Below, piece after piece: positions 48,636 to 56,740 of a stretch of DNA of 64,000 bases. Made by a program: the position numbers and the translations under genes. The DNA comes from JAEUIE01 sp046350055 (GTDB lineage Bacteria; Planctomycetota; Planctomycetia; Gemmatales; HRBIN36), in the NCBI GenBank assembly GCA_046350055.1, contig JAXMBC010000001.1, forward strand, positions 1,364,001 through 1,428,000, written 5' to 3'. A model generated the notes under the pieces. It saw only the letters and a program-made list of their open reading frames with translations, made no database searches and was not told where the DNA came from. Position 1 is the stretch's first letter; the number at the start of each line of letters is the position of its first letter.

Positions 48636-49394
48636 CTAGTCGTTCCATGCTTCGACGATCATGCCATCGGTTTCGTCAGTCAGTGGCTTGCCGGCAAAGT
48701 CACCGGCGATGTTCCAGCGGGTGAAGCCAGCCAGGCGGAGGAGGAGTTTCATTTCCTCCGGGTAGATGTAGCGGATGGTGAACGCGGAGTGTTGCAGGAC
48801 CTTCACGCTGCCATCGTCCTGTATCTCTTCCACTTCATTGATCGAATGCTGCGTCTGTTTCACCCGGTCGAAGCTGCGGGTATCGTAGATGCGGAGCAAC
48901 TTGCCCGTTTGCGGGTGAGGTTTCTCCATTTCCAGCACACGGGTGTTTTGTGGGGCTCCCACTATATGCAAGCCAGGGAAAAAGGTGTCGAACACCAGTT
49001 TGCCGCCGGGCAACAGGTGCTCCCTGCAGGAGCGCAGGCAACTGAGCTGATCTTCCTGTGTCAGGTTGTGAATGAAGGCATTGAAGGTCACCATGATCAA
49101 AGCATAGCGGCGAGGCAACTGGAACCGGGCCATGTCGCCCTGATGCAGTTGGGGCGAGAAGCCCTGTGCTGCTGCTTTCTGCCGGAGTTGCTCAAGCATG
49201 GGAGCAAAAAGATCGAGCCCGTCGACATCCGCCCCTGCTGCCAGGCAGGGCAGTGTGACACGGCCTGTCCCACAGGCGATATCGAGCACCGGGCCCTGGC
49301 TAGCCCGGGCTTCGTTGACATAGAAGTCAACACAGTAGTCGAGGTCGTGGAAAAGGAGGTCGTAGAGCGCGCCGTCATCAAACGGACTGGTAGG
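48636..49394 (-). CDS. Class I SAM-dependent methyltransferase
   Basis: 252 aa from the ATG of MPTSPFDDGALYDLLF (49394). The SAM motif GPVLDIACGTGRVTLPCLAAGADVDGLDLFAPMLEQLR is followed by MARFQLPRRYALIMVTFNAFIH and LLPGGKLVFDTFFPG, the usual motifs II and III. The region from 180 on (VLEMEKPHPQTGKLLRIYDTRSFDRVKQTQHS) may determine the substrate, which is unknown. It converges on the selenoprotein gene with only 4 bp between the stop codons. Confidence 0.87.
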   Translation of the reverse strand, partial: PTSPFDDGALYDLLFHDLDYCVDFYVNEARASQGPVLDIACGTGRVTLPCLAAGADVDGLDLFAPMLEQLRQKAAAQGFSPQLHQGDMARFQLPRRYALIMVTFNAFIHNLTQEDQLSCLRSCREHLLPGGKLVFDTFFPGLHIVGAPQNTRVLEMEKPHPQTGKLLRIYDTRSFDRVKQTQHSINEVEEIQDDGSVKVLQHSAFTIRYIYPEEMKLLLRLAGFTRWNIAGDFAGKPLTDETDGMIVEAWND

Positions 49395-49460
49395 CATGGA
49401 GAGAAGTCTCATGGGTCAGAGTGTGTAACTGACCCGTTTCCTGGCCCAAGGTTCACACGA

Positions 49461-49586
49461 TTATTTGTGATCGGGTTCAGTGGCTTTGCTGCGGGTGGGC
49501 TGCGGGCCGGTCTTCTGCGACTTGATGGAATGTTCACACCCCATCAGGAGGAGCGACACCAGCACAAACAGGAGATACCGAATCAT
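49461..49586 (-). CDS. 41-residue lipoprotein
   Basis: A short gene from ATG 49586 to TAA 49461. The product starts MIRYLLFVLVSLLLMGCEHS, a clean lipoprotein signal with lipobox LLMG-Cys17, so the mature peptide has about 25 residues (ending QPTRSKATEPDHK). The upstream sequence lacks a good ribosome-binding site. Small entericidin-like or other mini-lipoproteins have this form, but I cannot assign it further. The rest of the 49395-49670 gap holds nothing recognised. Confidence 0.6.
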   Translation of the reverse strand: MIRYLLFVLVSLLLMGCEHSIKSQKTGPQPTRSKATEPDHK

Positions 49587-49670
49587 GGGATGAACCGCTG
49601 GCATGGAAAGGAAAATCCGGGTACGCTACACACAGTATAGCTAAGTCACGAAGAGAGGAACCCCCCTGTC

Positions 49671-50387
49671 ATGGCAACTCTGCTGCTTCTTTGCTTTCTG
49701 TGCACCGATGAGCCATGGATTGACCTGACCGGCACCGAAGGTTTTTCTGCCTGGCGGGCGTCGGGCACGTGGTTCCGCACGCAGGAAGTGACGCTCAAAC
49801 CAGGTAACAGGAAGCTGCTGGAAGGCAAGAACACGGGCGGGCCTATTCTGCTCAACGGCCCCACGGGCAGGAGTGTCAACCTTGTCACCAAACAGAACTT
49901 CCGTGATGTGGAATTCTCCTGCGAGTTCATGATGGGTGAGAAGTCAAATGCAGGCGTCAAGTTCATCGGGCACTATGAGATTCAGCTCTTCGACAGCTTC
50001 GGCAAGAAAGATGCGGACCTGACCGGATCCGATGGGGGTGGTGTCTACCCACGGGGAGAGTCTGAGCCACGATATCATGTGATCGATCGAGGCACTCCAC
50101 CACGCAGGAACGTCAGCAAGCCACCAGGTGAATGGCAGAGCCTGCAGATTACGTTTCGTGCCCCGCGCTTCGACGAAAAGGGCAAGAAGATCGAGCATGC
50201 CCGGTTTGTGAAGGTGGTCATGAATGGCGAAGTCATCCACGAGAACATCGTGCTGCGTTTCCCGACCGGTTCGGCATGGCGCAAGAGCAAGGAAGTGCCC
50301 GAGGGACCGATTCTGTTGCAGGGTGACCATGGTCCCGTGGCGTTCCGCAACGTCAAGGTTCGGGTGATACCGCCTGCTGCACAATAA
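49671..50387 (+). CDS. DUF1080 (3-keto-disaccharide hydrolase-like) protein
   Basis: 238 aa. A short signal (MATLLLLCFLCT) precedes WIDLTGTEGFSAWRASGTWF, then LEGKNTGGPILLNGPTGRSVNLVTKQNFRDVEFSCEFMMGEKSNAGVKFIGHYEIQLFDS, and GPILLQGDHGPVAFRNVKVRVIP at the end. This is the DUF1080 lectin-like jelly-roll fold, abundant in planctomycetes and in Bacteroidetes; several members hydrolyse 3-keto-glycosides made by Gfo/Idh-type enzymes. The exported Gfo/Idh protein at 51859 may be functionally linked, although two genes lie between. Confidence 0.93.
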   Translation: MATLLLLCFLCTDEPWIDLTGTEGFSAWRASGTWFRTQEVTLKPGNRKLLEGKNTGGPILLNGPTGRSVNLVTKQNFRDVEFSCEFMMGEKSNAGVKFIGHYEIQLFDSFGKKDADLTGSDGGGVYPRGESEPRYHVIDRGTPPRRNVSKPPGEWQSLQITFRAPRFDEKGKKIEHARFVKVVMNGEVIHENIVLRFPTGSAWRKSKEVPEGPILLQGDHGPVAFRNVKVRVIPPAAQ

Positions 50388-50390
50388 TAA

Positions 50391-51134
50391 TTATGCACCC
50401 TTCTTGCGTAGCACCGTGATCAACTCGATGCCATGCTGGCAGACCAGTTCCAGCCGCCAGTGCATGAGCTGTTGAAGATAAGCCACAAATTCCAGCCAGC
50501 GAGGCTGATCCCAGACGTGGAAGTGGATACTGTAGTTGCGCTGCAACAGGCTTGTCACGTGTTGCTCCGCATCGTCTGTTCGCTTGTCGACCAGGGTGGC
50601 CCACTCACGAAAATGTGCCATGCGAGACTGAGCAGGACCTTGCTCATGGTCTTGCACCAGGTGCGCCAGTGAGGTCACGGGACGATCACGATCAAAGGTC
50701 TGCGTCTTCTCAGGAATGGCCAGATAGAGCACGCCGTTAGGTCGAAGCACCCGGTGGAACGTCTCCACTGCACCTATGGGGTCTTCACAATGTTCGAGGA
50801 AGTGGTTGGCAATTACGAAGTCCTGCGATGCATCTGCAACAGACTTCAGGGTTTCACCGTTGTCGACAATATCCAGGGGCACCAGTGGCAGTTCTGCGAG
50901 TTCAGGATAGTGGGTGCGCAATTCTTCTACGGAAAGCCGGTCAACATAGCGCACGGTGACACTCGGTGAAACGGGCAGCGGATTGTGCAGCGCGCCGATT
51001 TCCAGGCCCATGCCACCCAGGAAATAGGACGAGATAAAATCGCGATTGAGCAGCGCGGGAGCGGGCGGAGTATCTTTCCGGGTACGCAGCAGGCGCGACA
51101 CACGGGTCAGCAGACGTGTCATCTTCTCCTCCAT
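50391..51134 (-). CDS. Class I SAM-dependent methyltransferase, cell-surface sugar type
   Basis: 247 aa. MGLEIGALHNPLPV is motif I, then VRYVDRLSVEELRTHYPE. Motif II reads DFVIANHFLEHCEDPIGAVETFHRVLRPNGVLYLAIPEKTQTFDRDR. LEHCEDP is typical of the methyltransferases next to glycosyltransferases and of tylF/FkbM-like groups. The C-terminal 100 residues are helical (HVWDQPRWLEFVAYLQQLM). The substrate is unknown. It converges on the DUF1080 gene with 3 bp between the stop codons. Confidence 0.85.
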   Translation of the reverse strand: MEEKMTRLLTRVSRLLRTRKDTPPAPALLNRDFISSYFLGGMGLEIGALHNPLPVSPSVTVRYVDRLSVEELRTHYPELAELPLVPLDIVDNGETLKSVADASQDFVIANHFLEHCEDPIGAVETFHRVLRPNGVLYLAIPEKTQTFDRDRPVTSLAHLVQDHEQGPAQSRMAHFREWATLVDKRTDDAEQHVTSLLQRNYSIHFHVWDQPRWLEFVAYLQQLMHWRLELVCQHGIELITVLRKKGA

Positions 51135-51191
51135 GAAGTGTCCGTATCTTCGCGAGTGGACGATATGATTGCAAGTCGAGTCTGGTACCTC

Positions 51192-51752
51192 TCAGGATTC
51201 CTTGTTCAGGAGTTCGGCGGCGTGGGGGGCGAGGGCGTCAATGACAAACTGAATGTGCTGATCGAGGTCCACTCCAAAATCGGCAGCCCCGCGGGTAATA
51301 TCCTCCCGGTTCACCTTGGCAGCAAACGCCAGGTTCTTCAGTTTCTTCTTCACGCTGCTGACGCTCATGCCAGCAAACCCTTCGGGGCGGATGAGTGCAC
51401 AAGCCACCAGAAAGCCACACAGTTCATCACAGGCATAGAGAGCCTTTTCGATCGGGCGGATGCGTGGGCAATCAGGCAGGTAATCGGCATGCGATTTTAT
51501 GGCATAGATGACCTCCTCCGGGTAGCCTCGTTCCGCCAGGATGCGAGAACCTTGCAGGGGATGATCTGGTGGGGTGGGCCAGCGTTCGTAGTCAAAGTCG
51601 TGCAGAAGCCCCACAATTCCCCAGGTTTCCTCGTCCTCCCCCAATTGGCGGGCGTAGGCACGCATAGCCAGCTCCACAGCACGCATGTGCTTCTGGAGCC
51701 CCGGGTTGGTGGTAAATTCTTGCACTAAACTCCAGGCTTCTGCTCGGTGCAT
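51192..51752 (-). CDS. HD-domain phosphohydrolase
   Basis: 186 aa from ATG 51752 (MHRAEAWSLVQEF), with GGAAA at about eight bases. H-A-type ligands are spread as in HDIG proteins: KHMRAVELAMRAYARQLG (first His), VGLLHDFDYERWP (HD), HPLQGSRILAERGYPEEVIYAIKSHADYLPDCP (following His) and ALYACDELCGFLVACALI (final Asp). The family hydrolyses nucleotides or other phosphate esters. The conserved LHDFDYERWP makes it one of the small group often annotated 'HDIG domain-containing'. It lies 58 bp upstream of the methyltransferase on the same strand. Confidence 0.82.
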   Translation of the reverse strand: MHRAEAWSLVQEFTTNPGLQKHMRAVELAMRAYARQLGEDEETWGIVGLLHDFDYERWPTPPDHPLQGSRILAERGYPEEVIYAIKSHADYLPDCPRIRPIEKALYACDELCGFLVACALIRPEGFAGMSVSSVKKKLKNLAFAAKVNREDITRGAADFGVDLDQHIQFVIDALAPHAAELLNKES

Positions 51753-51858
51753 CGGGAATTTCCATGCTATGCTAGTCTTGACTTGGGGAGCGGGTGGCTG
51801 TGAGTAGTCACCCACGAGTGATTATCAATCCTGCTCTCACGCCCAGCAAGGAGAAATC

Positions 51859-53232
51859 ATGAAGAGTCCGATGAACCGGCGCGCGTTTCATGCGACTGCC
51901 GCCGCCGCTGCCACCACGATGTCTGCCCTTTCCTACAGTCGAATCTACGGAGCGAACGATACCGTTCGCATCGGATTCATCGGTGTAGGGAATCGCGGTG
52001 ATCAGTTGCTGGATGCCTTCGAAGCAACGCCTAATGCGATAGCTGCAGCAGTCTGTGATGTCAACGAAGCGTATCTGAAGCATGCGCAGTCCAAAATGTC
52101 TGGCATGATCAATCGTGAAACCGATTATCGCAGCATTCTGAACAACAAGGAGATTCAGGCAGTGGTCATCGCCACTCCTGATCACTGGCATGCCCTCCAG
52201 ACCATTGATGCCATTCAAGCCGGCAAGCATGTGTATCTCGAAAAACCCGTCTCATTGACGGTAGCCGAGGGACGTGCCATGGTGGAGACAGCCAAGAAGG
52301 CGGCTGACAAGTTAATCGTGCAGGTAGGCTTTCACCGTCGTTCCTCCAATTTCTGCCAGGAAGCTGTCCAACTGATTCAGCGTGGTGACATTGGTGAGAT
52401 CACCATGGTCCGTGCGTTTCATACGCAGAATGAGTTTCCCTATGGCATCGGACAACCCAGCGATGACAAGGAACCCGACAAGAAAGTATTTGACTGGGAT
52501 GCCTGGACCGGACCGGCGCCAAAGCGACCCTACAACGAGAATCGGGCACTGTACCGCTTCCGCTGGTTTTACGACTACTCCGGCGGTCAGCTGACGAACA
52601 TGGGTTCCCATTACTTTGACATGATCCACTGGGCGCTCGGCGTGGATGCTCCCACTTCGGTCGCAGCCATGGGTGGCAAACTGGTGGTGCGCGATAACCG
52701 GGAGATTCCCGATACGCTGGAGGTCATCTACCAGTATCCCAAGACCATCGTCACCTTCACACAAACGAACGGCAATGGAGCGGCTGGCACGTCCGTCAGT
52801 GGAGCCGATGTCGAGTTCCGGGGTACCAAGGGTACCCTCTACCTGCTCGGCAAGAGTTATGTGGTACTGCCCGAAGCCAACTATGCCGTTCCTTACCCAG
52901 CACTCAGTCCCTTAGATCGCTCATTGTTGACCAAGTACAGAGGTTCCAGCAAGCCCAACGCCAATCCACGTCAGGTGAAGGGCAATGCTGATACCGTCTG
53001 GCATACGAAGAACTTCATTGCCTCCATCCTGACGAAAAAGGCACCAAACTGCCCCATCGAAGTGGGACACCACTCGACCATTCCAGCACTGCTGGGCAAC
53101 ATCGCACTCAAGCAGAAAGCCATGCTGCAGTGGGACAGCAAGACGGAACAGTTTGTCGGCAACGGCAGCAAGGAAGCCAATGCTCATCTCAAGTACGAAT
53201 ATCGGGCACCTTACAAATTCCCGACCGTCTAG
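51859..53232 (+). CDS. Exported Gfo/Idh/MocA family oxidoreductase (Tat signal)
   Basis: 457 aa. The N-terminus MKSPMNRRAFHATAAAAATTMSAL is a twin-arginine signal (NRRAFHA). The Rossmann core follows: VRIGFIGVGNRGDQLLDAFEA, AVVIATPDHWHALQTIDAIQAGKHVYLEKPVSLT (the EKP motif), and GGQLTNMGSHYFDMIHWALG with the catalytic-type His. The C-terminal part (NFIASILTKKAPNCPIEVGHHSTIPALLGNIALK) is typical of the planctomycete Tat-exported members. It may oxidise a periplasmic sugar. AAGGAG precedes the ATG. A strong bidirectional terminator follows. Confidence 0.95.
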   Translation: MKSPMNRRAFHATAAAAATTMSALSYSRIYGANDTVRIGFIGVGNRGDQLLDAFEATPNAIAAAVCDVNEAYLKHAQSKMSGMINRETDYRSILNNKEIQAVVIATPDHWHALQTIDAIQAGKHVYLEKPVSLTVAEGRAMVETAKKAADKLIVQVGFHRRSSNFCQEAVQLIQRGDIGEITMVRAFHTQNEFPYGIGQPSDDKEPDKKVFDWDAWTGPAPKRPYNENRALYRFRWFYDYSGGQLTNMGSHYFDMIHWALGVDAPTSVAAMGGKLVVRDNREIPDTLEVIYQYPKTIVTFTQTNGNGAAGTSVSGADVEFRGTKGTLYLLGKSYVVLPEANYAVPYPALSPLDRSLLTKYRGSSKPNANPRQVKGNADTVWHTKNFIASILTKKAPNCPIEVGHHSTIPALLGNIALKQKAMLQWDSKTEQFVGNGSKEANAHLKYEYRAPYKFPTV

Positions 53233-53247
53233 ACAGGCAGCCACAAC

Positions 53248-53294
53248 ACGAACCCGGGCATGATGATGACATCATGCCCGGGTTCGTTTCGTTC
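53248..53294. terminator. Bidirectional terminator
   Basis: CGAACCCGGGCATGA (53249-53263) pairs with TCATGCCCGGGTTCG (53272-53286), extended by A-T on the outside, for 16 bp in all. TTTCGTTC follows on the + strand. It lies between the convergent Gfo/Idh and DUF3386-like genes and can serve both. Confidence 0.85.
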
Positions 53295-53306
53295 ATCTCA
53301 GCAACA

Positions 53307-53993
53307 TTACTTTACACTGTTCAGTTTGATGTTCCGCAGCTCGACTTCGCGGACTTCCACCTCTCTGGTCACGGTGACCACGCGGATCATGGCAGGCAGA
53401 TCCATGCCCTGCACGCGCTGCCAGCCCTGGGTATGGGCTTCTGTCTTCTCGAGACTGCCATCCTTGGCCCAGTAATGTACGGCATAGGCAGCGGGAAGGT
53501 ACTTGCCTTCCTCGTTCTTGCGGTTCTCCTGCACCGTGATGCTGAACTTCACACCATCCTGCAACCGGTTCACCATCATGATCTGGTTATCGCGAATGCG
53601 ATAGCTGGAGTGCAGTTCATCGTTGAGCACATTGACCAGCCGGCCGAGTGGATGGGTGGTGTCCTCATCTGCAAATGCACAAGGCGTATTCATGGCCTGC
53701 GGGTTCTGCAACCGATGCGAAATCGCGGAGGCGAGCATGCGCTTGGCCCAGCCCGCCATCGGCCCTTCCATTTCGCCAACCACCACTTTGCCCTTACTGT
53801 CCACCTGCACCACACCCTTGTGCTGCTTGTTCTGATAGGTCACATATAGTTCGGCGGTGAAACCGGGGAACTGAGGTAGCGTGGCACGGGCAAGGCGAGC
53901 CTCGGCCAGCAGCTTGCTGGCAGCGGGGTTCTCGGGCTGTTTCGCCTCGGCCACCATGGGAACGAGTAGGGTGCAGAGCAAAGTGACGAACAT
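53307..53993 (-). CDS. DUF3386-like secreted protein
   Basis: 228 aa from the ATG of MFVTLLCTLLVPMVAEA (53993), which gives a good signal peptide. The mature part begins ASKLLAEARLARATLPQFPGFTAELYVTYQNKQHKGVVQVDSKGKVVV and goes on to RMLASAISHRLQ and YRIRDNQIMMVNRLQDGVKFSITVQENRKNEEGKYLPAAYAVHYW. The order 'A..AR.. FPGF.A.. G.V.V.' and the later 'Y.. R.N.I..V.R' pattern are those of DUF3386, known mainly from cyanobacteria and planctomycetes. Function unknown. Confidence 0.6.
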   Translation of the reverse strand: MFVTLLCTLLVPMVAEAKQPENPAASKLLAEARLARATLPQFPGFTAELYVTYQNKQHKGVVQVDSKGKVVVGEMEGPMAGWAKRMLASAISHRLQNPQAMNTPCAFADEDTTHPLGRLVNVLNDELHSSYRIRDNQIMMVNRLQDGVKFSITVQENRKNEEGKYLPAAYAVHYWAKDGSLEKTEAHTQGWQRVQGMDLPAMIRVVTVTREVEVREVELRNIKLNSVK

Positions 53994-54031
53994 CAGGCAT
54001 CTCCAGTTTGAAAGGGTAGAAATCAAATGAC

Positions 54032-54055
54032 GGCACAGACAGGAATGTCTGTGCC
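54032..54055. repeat. GGCACAGACA/TGTCTGTGCC palindrome
   Basis: A perfect 10-bp inverted repeat with a GGAA loop, between the DUF3386-like gene and hemP. The nearly identical copy at 9046-9069 is inside a coding region. Confidence 0.8.
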
Positions 54056-54216
54056 TCGGATCAGGTTACTCACTCCAGTCCACCAGTTCGCCGCCGTTAC
54101 GGGTCGAGAGGGCCAGGGTGATCTGGCGGAGATTGGAAGCACATCAGGCTGCATGGCGAAACGGAAGCGACAAACGCGGCGATAGCTAGCAGCAGTACAG
54201 AACTTGTGAGCTGCGA

Positions 54217-54405
54217 TTACTTCTGAAGGATGAGCTTGCCACGCCGCGTGATCCGCAGGCGGTAGCGTTCACCCTCATGCTCAATCCATACTTCCCGTTG
54301 ACCGTGGAAGAGGGTTGCCGACTGCACCACCATGACAGACGCCGTCAGCGGACGCGTGGCTTGCTGATCAACATCGGAATTCACGGGTGGCTTCATCTGG
54401 TTCAT
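54217..54405 (-). CDS. hemP: HemP family small protein
   Basis: 62 aa. The C-terminal half SATLFHGQREVWIEHEGERYRLRITRRGKLILQK matches the HemP signature (S..LF.G...V.I.H.G..Y.LR.TR.GKLILTK). In proteobacteria HemP is linked to haem uptake genes and can act as a regulator of them. Here no haem transport gene is adjacent. The leader contains a perfect 15-bp palindrome (54418-54432), 13 bp before the start, and an AT-rich tract upstream. Confidence 0.88.
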   Translation of the reverse strand: MNQMKPPVNSDVDQQATRPLTASVMVVQSATLFHGQREVWIEHEGERYRLRITRRGKLILQK

Positions 54406-54417
54406 CGCAACTCTTAC

Positions 54418-54432
54418 TGAGACACTGTCTCA
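54418..54432. promoter_or_regulatory. 15-bp palindrome in the hemP leader (candidate operator)
   Basis: TGAGACACTGTCTCA is a perfect inverted repeat about a single C. It lies 13 bp before the hemP start codon. It does not resemble a Fur box. It could bind a TetR-type repressor or form a hairpin near the ribosome-binding site. Confidence 0.4.
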
Positions 54433-54544
54433 TCAAGTCTTGGATAAATTAGACTTTTTAGTACATGATGGCCAGCGATCTTATACTTTTTTATACAGAT
54501 AATCGCAAGTGCTTGTGCACATTGTTCTTACGGAGCACGCTGAA

Positions 54545-54584
54545 ACAAAGAAAAACAGGCTCGAGCAATATACCCGAGCCTGTT
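54545..54584 (-). terminator. Rho-independent terminator of tsf
   Basis: AACAGGCTCG (54554-54563) pairs with CGAGCCTGTT (54575-54584). Read on the minus strand it ends TTTTTCTTTG. It is 20 bp after the tsf stop codon. Confidence 0.9.
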
Positions 54585-54603
54585 GAGAATTGTTTAGCTG
54601 CAC

Positions 54604-55449
54604 TTAGCTTAGTTCACCGACCTTATAGCGCTTGAAGCCCACCACGTTCAGCTTGGATGGTGCCAGCACGTCGGCGATGGTCTTGCTGTCGTCCTTGACG
54701 AACTTCTGTTCCAGCAGAACGTTTTCGCTCGTCCAGGTCTTGAGCTTGCTTTCGACGATCATGTTGACAACCTTCTCGGGCTTGCCGGTGGCCTTGGCCT
54801 GAGCCTCGGCAATCTCCCGTTCCTTGGCGAGCACCTCTGCAGGAATATCGCTGCGGAGTGCGTATTTGGTCTGGCAGGCGGTGATGTGCATGCTGACATC
54901 CTTGAGCACATCCTCGTTGGCGTTGGCCTTGTCGCCCTGAAGCTGGAGTACCACGCCGACGGTACCGTCATGGTGAATGTAGCTGCCGAACGGGCCACCA
55001 CTCAACACGGTGAAACGAGCCACCTTCATGTTCTCGCGGATGAGGCCAATCAGTTCTTCGATGCGGTCCTTGATGGTGATCTTGCCATCGAAGGAGGCAG
55101 CATTGAGTTCATCGACGTTGGCAGGCACCTTGGAAGCATTCACCAGGTAGGTGGCAATGTCGTTGCCCAGCTTCAGGAAGCCATCGGCCTTGGCGACCGG
55201 GGCACTTTCGCAGCGCAACTCGACAATTGCTGCCTTGCTGTGGTCAGGAGTGATGTGCACGAAGATTCGCCCTTCAGCAGCCTCGCGGTCGGCTTTACCG
55301 GCTGCGATGTTGCTGTTTCGCTTGCGAAGTTCGTCCATCGCCTTCTGGAAATCGCCGCCCACTTCGGTCAGCACTTTTTTGCATTCCATCATGGGGCGGT
55401 CGGTCATGTTCCGCAGTTTCATCACGTCAGCGGCGTTAATGGCGCTCAT
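54604..55449 (-). CDS. tsf: Elongation factor Ts
   Basis: 281 aa. The N-terminal UBA-like region reads DVMKLRNMTDRPMMECKKVLTEVGGDFQKAMDELRKR (TDRPMMECK in place of the common TGAGMMDCK) and the core contains EGRIFVHITPDHSKAAIVELRCESAPVAKADGF and HDGTVGVVLQLQGDKA. It exchanges GDP for GTP on EF-Tu. AAGGA lies seven bases before the start. It is downstream of rpsB on the same strand, the usual order, with an inverted heptad-repeat pair and a hairpin between. A strong terminator follows. Confidence 0.96.
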   Translation of the reverse strand: MSAINAADVMKLRNMTDRPMMECKKVLTEVGGDFQKAMDELRKRNSNIAAGKADREAAEGRIFVHITPDHSKAAIVELRCESAPVAKADGFLKLGNDIATYLVNASKVPANVDELNAASFDGKITIKDRIEELIGLIRENMKVARFTVLSGGPFGSYIHHDGTVGVVLQLQGDKANANEDVLKDVSMHITACQTKYALRSDIPAEVLAKEREIAEAQAKATGKPEKVVNMIVESKLKTWTSENVLLEQKFVKDDSKTIADVLAPSKLNVVGFKRYKVGELS

Positions 55450-55465
55450 GGATCAGTCCTTGTGA

Positions 55466-55640
55466 AGGAGCCAGAAGTAAGGAGCCAGTAGCCCAATCAT
55501 GCAGGGTTCCGTCACCCTGCCACAGGCTTGTGGATCGTTCCGACTCAGCTGTTATAGGGGGTTATGACAATAGAGCCTTCCGCCAGCCCTGATGTTCATG
55601 GGAACATCAGATTCTGGCGTCTGGCATCTGAATTCTGGCT
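55466..55640. repeat. Inverted pair of heptad repeats between rpsB and tsf, with an inner hairpin
   Basis: The left arm (55466-55491) has AGGAGCC-AGAAGTA-AGGAGCC. The right arm (55610-55640) is its inverse type, running almost to the rpsB stop. Inside is CTGATGTTC (55589-55597), ATGG loop, GAACATCAG (55602-55610), a 9-bp stem. Confidence 0.75.
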
Positions 55641-55646
55641 TTTCCG

Positions 55647-56588
55647 CTATTCTGCCGCTGCAGCTTCCGCGGGGGCAGGTGCTGCCGGCACTTCGGGCTT
55701 GTCGCTGCCGGAGTCGTCGCGCTGGTCGCGACCGCGGCCACCACGATCACCGCCCCGGCCACGATCACCACCGCGACCACCACGGTCACCACCGCGACCG
55801 CCATCGCGGCCACCGCCACGACGATCACCCTTACCACGGCCCCGCTCGCCTCGTTCGGGACGCTCTTCCTTCATCTGCTCCATCTGCTTGAGCAGTTCGG
55901 GAGGAATGGCAGCTTTGCCTTCGATGACCGCCTGAGCCAGCTTCGAGAGAATCAGCTCGATGGAGCGGATGCTGTCGTCGTTGCCGGGAATGGCGAGATC
56001 GACGGTATCGGGATCACTGTCGGTATCGATGAGGGCCACCACGGTCACGCCCATCTTGCGGGCTTCCTTGACGGCGATGTGTTCCTTGTGCGGATCGATG
56101 ACGATCAGCGCTTCCGGAATGCGATTCATGTCGCGGATACCGGAGAGATTGCGGTCAATCTTCTTGCGTTCGCGGCTGATCGAGCTGATCATCTTCTTGG
56201 AGTATGTGTGAATCTGGCCAGTCGATTCGAGCGATTCGAGGTGAGACAACCGCTGGAGCCGACTGCGGATGGTGCGGAAGTTGGTCAGTGTGCCACCCAG
56301 CCAGCGTTCACTCACGCAAGGCATGCCGCAGCGCTGGGCTTCCCGAACGACGATTTCCTTGGCTTGGCGCTTGGTGCCGACGAACATCACCAGTTTGCCC
56401 TGGCTGACGATCCTGGTCACATACTTGTAGGCACGGAGCAACCCACGGAGGGTTTCGCGAAGATCAATGATGTGGATGAGATTGCGTTTGCCGTAAATAT
56501 AGGGCCGCATCTTGGGGTTCCAGCGGCTGGAACGGTGTCCGAAATGTACACCAGCATCGACGAGTTCTTTCACATCAATCAGAGCCAC
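55647..56588 (-). CDS. rpsB: 30S ribosomal protein S2 with RGG-rich C-terminal tail
   Basis: 313 aa from GTG 56588, with GGAGG five bases upstream; the longer frame to 56630 lacks this. The S2 body is conserved (VKELVDAGVHFGHRSSRWNPKMRPYIYGKRNLIHIIDL, FVGTKRQAKEIV, RWLGGTLTNFRTI, PEALIVIDPHKEHIAVKEARKMG, and DPDTVDLAIPGNDDSIRSI). The normal end is near residue 240. Residues about 245-292 are a run of Arg, Gly and Asp (RGG, RGGD and RGGR units), followed by an Ala/Pro/Glu tail. The tail is probably unstructured and could bind RNA. It is the first gene of the rpsB-tsf operon. Confidence 0.97.
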   Translation of the reverse strand: MALIDVKELVDAGVHFGHRSSRWNPKMRPYIYGKRNLIHIIDLRETLRGLLRAYKYVTRIVSQGKLVMFVGTKRQAKEIVVREAQRCGMPCVSERWLGGTLTNFRTIRSRLQRLSHLESLESTGQIHTYSKKMISSISRERKKIDRNLSGIRDMNRIPEALIVIDPHKEHIAVKEARKMGVTVVALIDTDSDPDTVDLAIPGNDDSIRSIELILSKLAQAVIEGKAAIPPELLKQMEQMKEERPERGERGRGKGDRRGGGRDGGRGGDRGGRGGDRGRGGDRGGRGRDQRDDSGSDKPEVPAAPAPAEAAAAE

Positions 56589-56740
56589 ACGATCCTCCAG
56601 GCCCAACGGTTGGGCAGATAGTTCCGTCAAGCCACGGTGGCCGGTACAAGGCCTCGACCGTTACGCAAAAGGCACAGCTTGGCGGGCCAGTTAATGTAGA
56701 AACTCGACCGGGAAATGGACACTGGGCTATGGGATAGGGC

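Noticed and set aside
54060..54140. Possible remnant of a gene end (minus strand LRQITLALSTRNGGELVDWSE then stop)
   Set aside because: About 22 residues look protein-like, but there is no start or longer frame and I recognise no family, so it is too short to call a pseudogene.
54433..54520. Fur box upstream of hemP
   Set aside because: AT-rich stretch with GATAATCG only; it lacks the repeated GATAAT hexamers.
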